From Pholiota molesta (lineage: Eukaryota; Basidiomycota; Agaricomycetes; Agaricales; Strophariaceae): DNA of 64,000 nt. Shown here one piece after another: positions 1-11,703 of this stretch. Both the position numbers and the translations under genes were made by a program. The notes beneath the pieces are model-generated. The model was not told where the DNA came from and made no database searches. It was given only the letters and a program-made list of their open reading frames with translations. The stretch's first letter is position 1. Each line of letters begins with the position of its first letter. The stretch is taken from the NCBI GenBank assembly GCA_014925825.1, contig JACGCK010000147.1, forward strand, positions 49,252 through 113,251. The letters run 5' to 3'.

Positions 1-93
1 TGATGGGCCACGGTAATGAAGTTCAATGAACAATGCTGTGCAGCACAACGGGGCCACCCACTCCTCCATTGTGCCTACCCTCCCTACATCCCA

Positions 94-100
94 TATAAAT
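94..100 (+). promoter_or_regulatory. Candidate TATA box upstream of the BTG-like gene
   Basis: The sequence TATAAAT lies about 320 bp upstream of the ATG at 420. It is followed by a pyrimidine-rich stretch (about 130-320) of the kind that often surrounds fungal transcription starts. The distance would imply a long 5' UTR or a 5' UTR intron. The assignment rests on the motif and position only. Confidence 0.3.
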
Positions 101-419
101 ATGGCGCCGTTTTCTCTGGAGAATTTCTCACCAGGTTTCCCCTGACCCACTCTGCTCATTGCCAGCCTAGCTTCGTTTTGGCTTCGTTTGCTCTTTCGTC
201 CTCTACGATCTCCTCAAGTTCTCAATCTAGGTGTGTATCTGACTCTTCTTACCTTTCATGTCCTGGCGTCTAACGTGCGGCTAGTTTTATCCTCTTTACG
301 CCCTTCATTTCATTCGCACTTCATTTTCGCAAGCATCACACGTCCTTGAATCGCCGGTCGATCCCTTTACAAGCCCTTTCACGAACTCTCTTCTGCACCC
401 TTACGACCAACTCAAAAAA

Positions 420-1778
420 ATGGCATTCAACAACACCACCGTCCTCTCCGTCCCCATGACCCTCGCCCCGGCCAGCCTCACGCACGCCATCGCCTTCCTC
501 ACACGCCCCCTCCTCCCCGCGCTCTCCCCCGAAGCCCTCGCGCTCCTCCAGGCCGCCCTCCGCCGCGCGCTCGCGGCCGCGTACGTTTCGAACCGCGCCT
601 CGCGCCTCGTGCTCGCCTTCGCGGGCCCCGGCGCCCCGCCCCCGCGCCCAGTGGACGCCGCGTGCCGCGCCGCGGGCGTCTCGTGGGCCGCGTGGATGCC
701 GCTCCTCCCTGTGCATGGCGCGTTCGCGGTCGTCATCGAGCCGCGCGTGGTTAGCGTCGCGTACCCCGCCGCCGCCTCTGGGCTCGTCCCAGCCCAGAGC
801 GCGGTCGTGTGGTCCGCGGCCGCCGCCGTGCCCCGGCGCCTCGCGCCCCTCTCTGCGTCTGCCCACACCGCCGTCGCCGCCGAAGAGGAGACGCACGTGC
901 GGATCAGCAAGGCGCGCGTGCAGGCCTCCCTGCGCGCGACGCTGCACTCCGCGCTCGCGCGGGAGCAGACGCGCGGGAGCAGCACGACGCTCGCGCAGCG
1001 GCTGCTCGCGGTCGGGGAGGAGAAGGAGGCGGACGAGCTGTTCGCGATGCTCTCCACGAGCGTGCTCTCGCCCACGCCCACGCGGGACGCGTTCCCCGCT
1101 GGTACCTCCCCCTCCACCGTGTTCTCGCGCTGTACTGATGACACGGCGGCCCCGCCGTCGCCGTCGAGCTCGCGCTCCTCCACGCCCTCCGCGTTCGGCT
1201 CCGCGTACGACAGCGACGCGGAGAGCCTCACGTCCGCGTCGTCCGCGTCTTCGTGCGACTTCCTCGACGCCACCAAGCGCACCTGCACCACCGCTGGTCC
1301 CGTTCCTGTGCCCGCCGCTGCGACGCGCCCCGTGCCCGCCTTCGCGCGCCGCGTCCCCGCCCCCGCGCCGGCGGCCTTCGTTCCCCGGCCTTCGCTCTCT
1401 ACCCCTTTTACATCCACCACCGTTCCTACCCCTGCCGCTACGACGACGACGACGGCCGCCACGCCAGCCCGCGTGTGGATCGATCGCACCAGAAAAGACG
1501 TGACCAGGTACCTGTACCAGGGCGGCGTGAGCACCGTGCTCACCGGCGGGGTGATGCTCGGCGGCGGCGCTGCTGCTGCCCGGCCCAGGGCTGCTGCTGC
1601 TGCTGCCCTGAAGCCCAGCGCGGGTGCTGTGAGTCTTAAGCAGACAGCGCGCGCGGCGGCGGAGGTGCCGAAGTACCGCGCCCCGATCGGGAGCGGGCGG
1701 TGGGGCGCGCCGGCGCACCGGTTCGCTGCTGCGCCCGCCGGGGGTGCGGGGTCGTGGAGGCGCGCTGCGCGTGTTTGA
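420..1778 (+). CDS. BTG/Tob-like (anti-proliferative domain) protein, 452 aa
   Basis: An uninterrupted GC-rich reading frame starts at an ATG preceded by a run of A, a good fungal start context. The first about 120 residues follow the BTG/Tob pattern: a helical N-terminus (LTHAIAFLTRPLLPAL, residues 20-35), a strand (SRLVLAF, 61-67), a helix ending AACRAAGVSW, and a segment LLPVHGAFAVVIEPRVVSVAY (95-115) in the place of the family's LPsE...WvDPxeVsyr box. In animals this domain binds the CAF1/CCR4 deadenylase and slows proliferation; a role in mRNA turnover here is inference from the family. The rest is low-complexity, rich in Ala, Pro, Ser and Thr, with a short ordered-looking patch (VWIDRTRKDVTRYLYQGG) near residue 360. 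Frames overlapping on both strands are GC-rich shadows. Alternative: a basidiomycete-specific protein with a similar fold pattern. Confidence 0.6.
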   Translation: MAFNNTTVLSVPMTLAPASLTHAIAFLTRPLLPALSPEALALLQAALRRALAAAYVSNRASRLVLAFAGPGAPPPRPVDAACRAAGVSWAAWMPLLPVHGAFAVVIEPRVVSVAYPAAASGLVPAQSAVVWSAAAAVPRRLAPLSASAHTAVAAEEETHVRISKARVQASLRATLHSALAREQTRGSSTTLAQRLLAVGEEKEADELFAMLSTSVLSPTPTRDAFPAGTSPSTVFSRCTDDTAAPPSPSSSRSSTPSAFGSAYDSDAESLTSASSASSCDFLDATKRTCTTAGPVPVPAAATRPVPAFARRVPAPAPAAFVPRPSLSTPFTSTTVPTPAATTTTTAATPARVWIDRTRKDVTRYLYQGGVSTVLTGGVMLGGGAAAARPRAAAAAALKPSAGAVSLKQTARAAAEVPKYRAPIGSGRWGAPAHRFAAAPAGGAGSWRRAARV

Positions 1779-2655
1779 TTGATGGCACCGCACCGGGGGT
1801 TTTTTTTTTCATGTATATTTTATGACGTCTCATGATTACGACTTCAAGACGAGGACGAACACGGAACATGCTACGGGTTACTTCATTTCGCATTCTCCCT
1901 TTGATTTTGTTCTTTGTGTACGACTTTGTACGACTATCCCGGTTTGGTTTATGGACGCTGTAATTGTAACGCCTAGCTGACCTTTCATCCCGTATTTCTT
2001 GTAGCTGCATCCCTTAGTCGCTCGCGCGTTTATAGCGCGCTGTTCCATTTTTTCGTTCTTTGTCTTCTTCTCCGCTCCGTGTTGTCTAGAGCATCCAACC
2101 CAACGCTTGGCTATCTCCCGCCCTCTGTCTGTGTCTGTTTGTAGTCTCCTCTGTAACCTGCATTAATAACCAACGCACTATCCACTATCACTGGCGTCCG
2201 TGTGTCCTTCCCTTGCCTTGCTCTCCTCGGTGTGGTCTGAGTGGTTGGCTTTGGGATCCACCTCCTCTTGCTGTAAGGAAGTCATATACGATGACCAAAA
2301 TAGGAAGGATAGGAACATATGTGTGCTTGGGAAGGGCAGGGAAAAAAGGCGAAAGGATCAATCTGGCTGAAAGCGACGCAAGATGTGTACACGGCAAAAT
2401 CGCCTATACTTTCGCATGTGCCAGAGAAACATGCATGCATCCTTCGAAGGCATCAGTCAGAGCGTGATTCGTTCCTTCAAAACATCGGCCCTGCTTTCGA
2501 CGGCGCGATGTGCGCGCCATGCAGCGTTATTTATCAGAACATTTGAAAATGAGTCATCCCTATATCCCATCTAGGGGTACGATCAGAACGCCCATCCAAG
2601 ACGAGATGTAGGGCTAAGACATAAGCGTGAACAAGGAAAATGTACGTGTACACAT
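1779..2655. other. Intergenic, 3' side of the BTG-like gene
   Basis: The stretch holds a T-rich 3' flank just after the stop (a T run near 1800-1810), with no frame that looks coding. The next recognisable feature is the MITE at 2656. Confidence 0.5.
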
Positions 2656-2778
2656 GTACAAGAGGAAGCACCTGCATGGGGACATCCCTACTTCAACTCG
2701 CCCAGAAGAGCGCGCAGAGAGCGCACTGTGGAAGCCAAACTGAAGACCCATTTGTCCCATTTGTGCTTCCTCTTGTAC
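2656..2778. mobile_element. CAAGAGG-type MITE, copy with perfect 16-bp terminal inverted repeats
   Basis: The ends read GTACAAGAGGAAGCAC (2656-2671) and its exact reverse complement (2763-2778), 123 bp in all. If TA is the duplicated target, the element proper starts at CAAGAGG; a TA target would suggest mobilisation by a Tc1/mariner-type transposase, which is inference. It has no coding capacity. It is the best preserved end-pair of the family. Confidence 0.7.
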
Positions 2779-5700
2779 CAAGGATCGTACAATTGATCAG
2801 ATACATTGGGGTAAAAAGAGAAGTAAGTTATTGCACGAGCGCAATGGTTCCCCTGGCCCAGCGCGAACCTGAGATTCCATATCAGAGGGAGACCCACCCC
2901 ACACCTTATTACGATGGCTGAAAGGTAGATAGGAGATGAAAACTCTTTACTATTACAACCTATTGTCATGGCCGACGGAGGCAACAGCGGGTGCAGCTCC
3001 GGCGGATGTCACGGAGGAGAATGTAGATTCTCCGAGGACGCCATGTCAACTGGACACATTGAGAGTCGTTCACCTCCTCCTGACGGGGTTGGGGCGGTCC
3101 AAAGAAGATGGAGAATACGACGGAGCTCCGCGCCCTGACGCTGGAATAGCCATGTGCATCCTCTACCCCGCTCCCCGAGCCGGGGCACATGAGCCTTCAG
3201 CTGCATCGCTGCTGTCCCCGATCAACAGTCACATCCGGGTCAGAATAAACAACAAGACAAGAACGGTAAGTAAGATAGTGAAGATAGTGACAGGCCGGAA
3301 CAATTCCTGTCGGTAGGAACCTCAGAGCCCTTGTCACTGGAAGGCTAACACCACTCCACACCTCGCGACGGTGGAGAAAAGGCAATAAGCGAACATAGCC
3401 ATGACTGATAGAGACAGTGCAGAGTGCTGCTCCGGCGGACGTCACCAGTGAGAATGGGGGTTCTCGATGAACGCCATGTCATGGATATGAAATATCCAGC
3501 CACCTCGCCCACCGAGTTGAGATGGTCTATGGAGCAGAAGAAGGCGCATAGTGCAAGGGGATGACGGAGAAAGACGGGAGGCAAAGAAAATACGCACCCC
3601 ACATAAGCGACGGCGGTACGGTTTCGATGTTATGTTCGACACGCTGGCCTGAACCCGTCCTGCCGCGATCCTTCCTGGAAGGATCCAGCATGACCAGACC
3701 TAGACAGAATGGACACACACCTGAATAATGCGTCCAAGAAGAGACGAGCCGTAGATATCTTCCAAGCGATAAATGTAGGAAGATTGAGAATGGCTGATGT
3801 GAAGGTGTATGAACGCGTACTCAACGTTGCAACACCAATTTTCAGGAACTATTCTGATCTGTCCACATCGTCCGGCATAAAACGAGAAGAAACGGAGCTG
3901 CTTTGCACCAAGGACTGAGTGGATTGAGACATGCGGGAGAATCGTGGATGTGGCAAGATCGATGTTGAGGTGCATGGTCCGAGCGCTCAACTCGGAAGGA
4001 TGCGGTTCGGGCCGCAATATTCCGATGACTGCACCGCTCGCCCTTCCTCTTGATCTCCTCGCTCATAAACCCCACATCCTGCCGACTTGAGGCTCCTATG
4101 AAGGTACATACTACGCCACGCTCTGCGCCTCTAGGCTCTAGCCCTCGACCCATTCGCAATTAGAACTTAGCCCTGTGCTGGGACCTGGGCATCTGCATCC
4201 GGCACCTCTTGTTTCGTTCGCATCCAGCCTGCAACCCTCCATTTGCTTCTCGACCTGGGTTCTGGCTGCTGTTCTCTCAGCAGACGCGCCACGTATAGCG
4301 CCCGGTGCATGCACCGTTCCTTTGATTGGTGACGGTCTGGAAGCTCAAGACGTCGTGGAATTGATCTTTGGGGAGCTGGGGATTTGGGATGGTAACTATC
4401 CAATACCTCGTTCACATTCCTGCCCGCAGGCGTTCCAGCCATCATCACCACAGTCGCTCTTTGTGCTTGATCGTCTTCGGTCTATGCTTGTCCTAGTATC
4501 CCTCAACGTCCTTACCCACGCTCTGGAACTTGTCGCGCGTAACTTCCTGGGCCGAATTCGGGAAGCTGAGCGCTGAGCCCCGAACCTTCCTTTGGTTTCA
4601 CTCTCAATCTATCGCTACATGACTTTGTCTGTTACACTTGCTAGTCATCATCGGCGCTTCTCAGGACCTTACCTAGCGCTCTTTCGGTCTTCTCACTTTC
4701 CTTCCTATGCTAGTAAAGTATGATGGCTTGCACTCGCCGTCCTGCATCACACGACGCGCACAGACGCCTCATTACATGCACTTTCCGTGTTCGGGTCCCG
4801 GTTTATCTCACTTTGGGCATCGAACACTCGCAAGGTTGTTCCTTCGACCAGTCGCGGCCCCGCCGAATATTTTGGCGGGAGCTGGAATCATCACTGAGCA
4901 CTCAACTCATCCTACGTCTTACGCGCACTCGTATCTGACACAATGGTGCTTCGCTCAATCTGCAGGTGCGATAACGCGGAACACCACATACTATATAGGT
5001 TGTCAGAAAACATACAGACGGTATGGTAGACCAGATGCCCGTCTGTATATATACCACTTCTATCGCGCTTGCTTGTACCAATTGACCAATTCGGCTTGCG
5101 AATCTACTTTTTTGCAGACTTGGGAACTGGTTCGCATTTGCGTATGGTCTGTAGCGCATACTCAGGCCCATATGTACATAGTCTATCTCATGGATTGTCA
5201 ACATACTTGAACCACCAGACAGCACACAGGCTATATCCATGAGCATGTTATAACCCACCGAACAAAGTCTATTCCACGGAACAGTAACCACAAAAAATCG
5301 TCAGCCAGAAGACCGCTGCAATCGACACCTTTGCATAAGAGGAGGAGAGCACGATTTTCATGCTCCAACCTGGCCAGGTGAGCCCGTAGAACGCGCTCAC
5401 TGCAAGCCAGGTACATGCAGCTCCACAGCGTCCACCTCCTCTTGCGCTCAGGATGGGCTGTACGTCGATTGAGAAGGGGGGGTTACCTATGAGGGATGTG
5501 CACCACGTACGGAAGGAGCGTCGGACGGGCACGCGATGCAGAATGTGGGTGAATGAAGCAAGATGAAAATGGTGACATCGCGACATCGCCAATCATATCG
5601 CCCATTGCGTACCGAGGCGCATGGGACTTTCAAGCGCATCCCCATGGGCCGTCAGGATCCATACGATTGTTCGAGACATCAGCATCGCTCTCCACGTCAA

Positions 5701-5880
5701 GGTACATGAGCCATTCATAATCAGCTTCATGTTCCCCAAAATCTGATCTGCGCAAACTGAGGCCCTCGTGTCCCATCTCGAGGGTACGATCAGAGCCTCC
5801 GTTGTGGGATAAATTAAGGATGGGGAGATGAGAGCGAATGCAGAAACATACAGACGAGGACCGATATAATTGGGACTCTT

Positions 5881-5997
5881 GTACAGAAGGAAGATTGGAA
5901 TTTTTTACCAGACTTTTACCTGGCCAGAAGATTCGACAGAGCGAACTCCCTGGAAACCAGGCTAAAGGTGAGTTATCGTCCCTGCTTCCCTCTGTAC
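5881..5997. mobile_element. CAAGAGG-type MITE, diverged copy
   Basis: The left end GTACAGAAGGAAG and the reverse complement of the right end (GTACAGAGGGAAGC) match over 12 of the first 13 bases. Length is 117 bp, similar to the copy at 2656-2778. It has no coding capacity. Confidence 0.5.
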
Positions 5998-7096
5998 GTG
6001 AAGGCCGTATCATGTATCGGTTGCAGAAATGAGAAGAGAGGCGCACTGCGATGTCGTTTCAGCAGGCATACGGGGCAGGGGTACTCATGAATGTAGATGA
6101 CGCTTGCATGGCGCCGTCCATGCTGAGCTCCACCGCTTGTAGCGAGCTGCCTGAGCAGTTCGGCTGCAGCACAACCACCACCCAGGTCAGTTCCAACATC
6201 CACCCTAGCGGCCATTCTAGAGCATCACGACAGATATTCCCATCTGCGCCAGAAGAGAACAAGTCATCACAGAACTTCAACAGTCTCTCGAAACATTGAC
6301 ACAGTCTCGAGGGTTCTGAACCTTCAACATGACAGGACGAGGTAGAATACAAGCCAGATTCACGATCGCCAGGGCTAACAGGAACATCAAAGAATGTGGT
6401 TCCAGTAGACCATCACTGGTGATGATCAATACATCACCCAGATCCGTACCTCATCTTAACCACCTGGGAACAGTCTGTGGGAAGCTCAGATAAGATATGG
6501 GGATGTGATCCACAGCAGGGAACAACAACCGCAAGGAAAGTGGAGGCAGGAGGACGACAGAATGCTGCAAAACGCACCTGAACTATACAGAGACTGCGCT
6601 CTGAGGATAATACATCATGTTCCCTGATGTGTTGTCGAAGTACCGGTGATCCTGGAACGAATTCAAAGTGAACCTGTTCTACTCAGCGCTTAGTGGCCTT
6701 CGTACATGCTAGGAAGTCGTGGTGGTGGTGATATCGATGGCGGTGATGTGCATGGTCAATGGTCCGGGCGCACAACTGCTTCGTGAGAACGAGTGAACGT
6801 GGTTCGAAGTGCGGGCCGTAATAGTCCGACGACGGCACTTGTTCTCCTGACTTTGATCAAATCCTTTCGACACATAGTCTGTAAATCGCTAGTTCGCATT
6901 GGTGCCACTCAGAGAGATAAGTACACCCTCCGATCATCTGATAATATAAATGATAATTGATAACGATGGGGTCGTTGGTCCGAGTCAGCGTTCTCGTGAA
7001 AGGGTTCTTGCAGACTCCTTCAAGGCTTCAATGCCTCCGTGCTCAGTTCTTCATTGTTCTACCACTCATCTATTCGCGATTCCCTTAGGCAATACC

Positions 7097-8076
7097 ATGC
7101 CAATGCCATCCTCCGATCACATACCACATCGTCCACCCACCGCACCAGCTACCACTTTTGATGACATTGACGACCATTTCGACTACCGCACGGCGATCTC
7201 CAGACGACAACGTCTGAATTCGCAACGAACACGCATCTGGGTTTACCGACATATTTCCCCGGGACGCCGCCGCTCTCTGGCCGCCGCCCGATGGGATTCC
7301 GCACTGGCGGACCATCTTGCCGCGAATGGGGAGATTCCAGTGTCTTGGATGGATGGGGGTCCGACACCGCTGACCGCGTCGAGAGGCGCATTTCCGCCAT
7401 CGTTATCATCGGCTGTCGCAGGTGTGCGGTAAGCCGTTCCCGTCTTCTGTCGATTTATTTCATATTCACATCCATTCCCCACAGGTTCCATGGCTGCTGG
7501 TTGATCTAAAAAATCTCCATATCCAGGGAGTCATCCGCGTGCCACAGAGACTGCTGGAGAGATTCTCTGCCCTGAGCCGCTTGGATTTGGTCGATGCCAG
7601 CGTGCTGGTTGCACACTGTCTACAGTCGCGACATCTGCCGTTCCCTCATGGGCGCCGTACTCCCGCGGTGCCCTCTGCTACGCCAGGTCGACCGACGGAG
7701 TGGACGGCGATATTGTCGATTACCGATGAAGGCAGGACGATGGTAGAATGGGGAGGGGTGTGTATCCATGTCTACATTTTTGGATTTTCAAAATTTCAGC
7801 AGGCACTAATACTCGCCGCAGACCTGGGAACACGCGAGCCTGTGGCGCCGTGGAGAACTACTGGCGCAGGATGATGCCAGCGCGCAATGGGTGCAGAACA
7901 GTATGTCAATCTGTGCATTCCTTATTTTCGCTTCAGGGAGCTAATACTAACTGTGCTATTCTTCAGTGCCAAATCAACAACGTACGGTCTCAACCTATCC
8001 AACAGATGAGACCGAGGCACTACAGTAGTATTGATCCGCTAGATAACAGATCCATGGCTCAATTGATAATCATGTA
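7097..8076 (+). pseudogene. FDDIDD-family gene, copy 1 (best preserved 5' exons)
   Basis: An ATG at 7097 opens MPMPSSDHIPHR, and the shared FDDIDD motif follows in the same frame (motif at about 7158-7175). The frame stays open to about 7432, where a plausible donor (GTAAGC) and an acceptor at about 7484 (CCACAG) lead to a second open block of about 90 codons with the pattern LLERFSALSRLDLVDASVLV. Smaller exon-like blocks follow to about 8076. The family is unknown to me; the DD-x-D opening vaguely recalls the N-terminus of some basidiomycete secreted or membrane proteins, but I cannot support that. Of the five copies this one has the longest open exons, so it could still be expressed. Confidence 0.4.
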
Positions 8077-8698
8077 GATTTTATTACTTTTCATCCTAAT
8101 CCGTGTATTCCAGAGTACAATCAACGTGTCACTGAAACATCGACCGTATCTATGCCCGAGTGCACCATGTACATATCTTGTAAAGAAATAGAACAGCGCT
8201 CATGATAACTTGCGAACTTGGCGGGGTTCGATCTGAAGAGGTCGTATATTCGAATTTCGGTTATAATATGTCGTCCAATAATCATAGCAAACTTTCGAGT
8301 CAGTCCTTAGGGCCTGCTGGCATTACAGGATCACCACTGGATTATTAGGTGCGAAATATAATATTACATATATCTGCGCGCTCAAATAGAATAATCATAA
8401 TACTGGAGATCTGACGTGAGAAGAGCCCACAGCGCGCAAAGGACGCACTGGAAGGTGCGGGAACGGATGCTGAAGACGCCGAGTTGGACGGACATCCTGA
8501 TGTCTCTCGTGGTTTCCCTGGGGTCCGAGGCGCGCTGCGCGCACCCCCGTCATTCGTGGAAACATACCTGGCGTCGGATGGTGCGGAAAAGATAGACGGA
8601 GGCAGACAAGGTACTCTCGTCTGAGGAAGGATGAAGAGTCGAGAGGTTACATCTACACCAGAGAAGGAGGGGGGAAGCCAGATGTAATCGAAACCCTT

Positions 8699-8817
8699 GT
8701 AGAAGAGGAATCTTTGCCTGTGCTGACTTGGTCAAATTCGACCAGAAAAACCCGCACAGTGGACTTGCTGGCAGTGAATTAAGGTAGGTCAGACATAGTT
8801 CCTGCTTTCTCTTGTAT
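8699..8817. mobile_element. CAAGAGG-type MITE, diverged copy in unit 2
   Basis: The left end GTAGAAGAGGAA and the right end TTTCTCTTGTAT form an imperfect inverted repeat about 119 bp apart. The element at 16047-16162 holds the corresponding place in unit 3, so the insertion is older than the duplication. Confidence 0.45.
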
Positions 8818-11583
8818 CCAGGGGCTGTACGACGACGAGAACACACCACGGAGATATACTAAAGAAGTCATATTAAAAGAATACGGGGAAGACATGGGTG
8901 CCTTGCACCCGAGACGCGTATAGCGCTGTCTACCCTCTGGCTCGCTTTCCACAGCGAGGTGCGCGTACTCTTTGGGCATCTGATACATCTCCGTGGTGAG
9001 TTCCGTCGGCGGATGAACTACCGCAGCGGTGATTCTGGACCATCGCAACGGATAGTTCAGTCTGGGTCAAGATAAAGGACGACAAGAGCTCGAACACGTT
9101 GTAATGACAGAGGAGGTGGGTTTCAAGTGAGATCAAGTTTGAAGCTATGACTGATTGAGACAGAAGAGAGGGCTGCTGGAACTGTCTTTGAATTGTTTCA
9201 TTCATAGCAGGCGTCGCTGTAGAGAATTCTACACCGACGCTGTGCCATGGGTACACAAGGTCGAAAGACCACCTCCGCGTCTGGGCGTGCTGGGTGATGC
9301 GCAGAGAACGAGTGAAGGGGGTGGGCAGCGGAGAAGAGTGTGTGCAGGGGATAGGAGGGCGGAGAAGGATGGAATAGCGAGGAGCGCACCTGAGATATGC
9401 ACAGACGGTGCTTTCATATCTGCCAATGACGCGAGTTGTTATACAACCATCGATCTTGCCAATTCGAACACTAGTCAAAGCTACATCCCATCACTATCAT
9501 TGAGGATAGCAAGATGAATAACTTAGATTGGCGAAGACCATCGTCAGCTGAAGGTGAAGCCCAGGCAGTCGGGACAGGATGGGAAGGATGGTCTGATGGA
9601 AAGAGGAGAGCGAGATCGATGTTCGTGTAAGCTTACATGGTCCGGGCGCACATCGTGAGAACGCGCGAACGCGGGCCGGTGTTCCCACCTCCTCCTCCTG
9701 TGACGCGTTGCAAGTCCAGCCAACCTCCACTCTCGACTATCCTTGACAAGTACCGCGGCCATCACCACCCCCTCTGCATCCCGCTATGCCTTCACCAGGA
9801 ATCTCGCATGCACAGAGGAAGGCCATGTTCGGCCCATCCTCCATCACATCACCCGTCGGAAATGGAGGGTAAGGATGGTGGGCGCGACGCCCTTTCGATA
9901 GGCGGATGTCTACTCGGCTGAGACGGTATGGGATAGGAGACCAGGTGAGCCGCAGGTTCTTTCTTGCATATGGCGTATCTATTGCCTCGATCATGCTCCT
10001 GCTCACTACCACTATAAGCGCTGCTACCGTCCCCGCGACCAACCTCACTTTCGTCCTGTCCTCCTCACGGCCCTGCCTCTCCCGACCTTGTGGCATCTAT
10101 GCGCCCGTGCCCGCACTCCGACAGTGGGCCTCCTGAGTGTCGACTTTTACTGTGGCGTCGTTTATCCTTTCTTTCTAGTTGGAATCATGGACGCCGCACG
10201 GGCGCTCACCTTCGACACGACATTTATCACTTGGTCCTCAACTGACCTGCCTGCGCAACCCATGCCCTCGCGGAACACAGGCATCCGAACCCTCTTTCGC
10301 GTCCCGGATTTCTTCACCTGATGCCGTCTTACCGATTGGGCTCGGCATGGGGCCAGCGGCACATTCCCTTCTCCCAGGTCGTGCCCCATCACAGCCTCTT
10401 GTGCAAGAAAGGGCGAGCGAGCGCTGTGCCCTTCCGCTTGGGAGCGATGTAGGCTTGGGCATGGAGATGGGGACTCGAGAGATATCGATGGCACTGTGGT
10501 GAGTAGCTTCGCTGTGTCGACGCTCCGAGACGCTTCGCTCATGAAATATCCTTGTTCAGCAGCATAGCCACCACCGTCACCGCGGACGGTCTTAGCGTCC
10601 CTTGGCTCCGACGAAAATTGACGACAGACCTGATTGCATGATGCCAATGAGGAACGCTTCCTTCTCGTGATAGGGCTCACGTCCGTGTATGCGAGATGCG
10701 CGTATATGTTTGTGGATACTACGATCTTCCTCGCGAGTGCCGCGATTTCTCTAATTCCTCAGGCAGGCGCTCGTATCTGCGCCGCGATGCTTCGTCCAGT
10801 GTCTGCACGTCGTCATGCGATACATGTGGCATGCAAAAGACCCATTGGTCGGGGATCCTATATCCGACGGTGGCCCTGGCGAGTGCATTGGGAACGTACT
10901 TTATTTCATGTACAGGGCTCGCGAATGTCATTCTGGAAACTGCTCGTTTCGATGACCTAGGATGAAGCATGCATGTTGATGTGCGGTGGAGCGGCGCGCT
11001 GCGTAGATATGTATATTATAAAGAAATTGTACTTCAGTATCGAACTTGAATACTACTAGTACCCACGAAACTTGTCAGGGTATCATCTGTAAGGAGTCGT
11101 CGTTGTGGGAGGTATCTCGTACACCGCAATACGCAATGGGCTCCGCCCATCTGGATCGTGCGTCTCCTTCCAGGCCACTCGTCAAGTTCACGGAAAGGAA
11201 GCTTTGACGATGCGATGCAAAGAAGAACTGTGCGGCATGCGATGGAGCACAACTGGCGGGGTTGTGGGAAGGGAATATGAGACGGCGGAATGCTCGCATT
11301 CGGATTGATCCTGTAGGGATTTGTGGTGTTCTAGAGATCCTGGTGTATGATTTATCATGTGCGAGCTCTACTACGAATAGCTATCCGCGCGACGTCGCTT
11401 GAAGCACAAAGCCGAAGGAATGAATCCAAAAATATACCCGCGATCTGACGGAGAAGGACCTGGGAGGCACGCGTGGATGAATACACCGGAGGTTCTCCCA
11501 TCTAGGTTGGAATACAGGGTCAGTGGGGGAAGAGGGAATACAGAAAGGAAGTGTAAAAACACTGATATCATCGATGTCCCTTT

Positions 11584-11703
11584 GTACAAGAGGACGCGCA
11601 GAAACCCAAAACAGGGTCGATTATAATTTGGCCGGAAGTGCCCGCGGTGGGCACCAGCTGGGAACCAAATTGATGATGCGGTACTTCCGGCGTCCTCTTG
11701 TAC
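11584..11703. mobile_element. CAAGAGG-type MITE, copy in unit 2
   Basis: The ends GTACAAGAGGACGC and GCGTCCTCTTGTAC are exact inverted repeats of 14 bp, 120 bp overall. The interior is shared with the copies at 19159 and 19383 (block TTTGGCCGGAAGTGCCCGCG). Confidence 0.7.

Larger units (their letters stand above)
2930..8076. repeat. Array unit 1: decayed divergent gene pair plus FDDIDD gene start
   Basis: This is the first of five related units. Recognisable blocks are the MADGG-like/SISHG-like 3' blocks at about 2966-3060 and 3395-3480, the divergent start box (ATGGTCCGGGCGCACA type) at about 3975 and again at about 6767, and the FDDIDD block at about 7140. On the minus strand the start box opens a frame beginning M-H-L/N-x-D. 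On the plus strand, exon-like blocks separated by GTGAGY...CAG sequences follow. Some frames look like former coding sequence, such as minus-strand 5269-5592 with hydrophobic stretches and minus-strand 6059-6352. None gives a complete gene. I do not recognise the family. Confidence 0.55.

Noticed and set aside
336..1793. Long open frames on the minus strand and other frames across the BTG-like gene
   Set aside because: They are Arg/Gly-rich shadows produced by high GC content. The plus-strand frame has a good start context and domain-like pattern.
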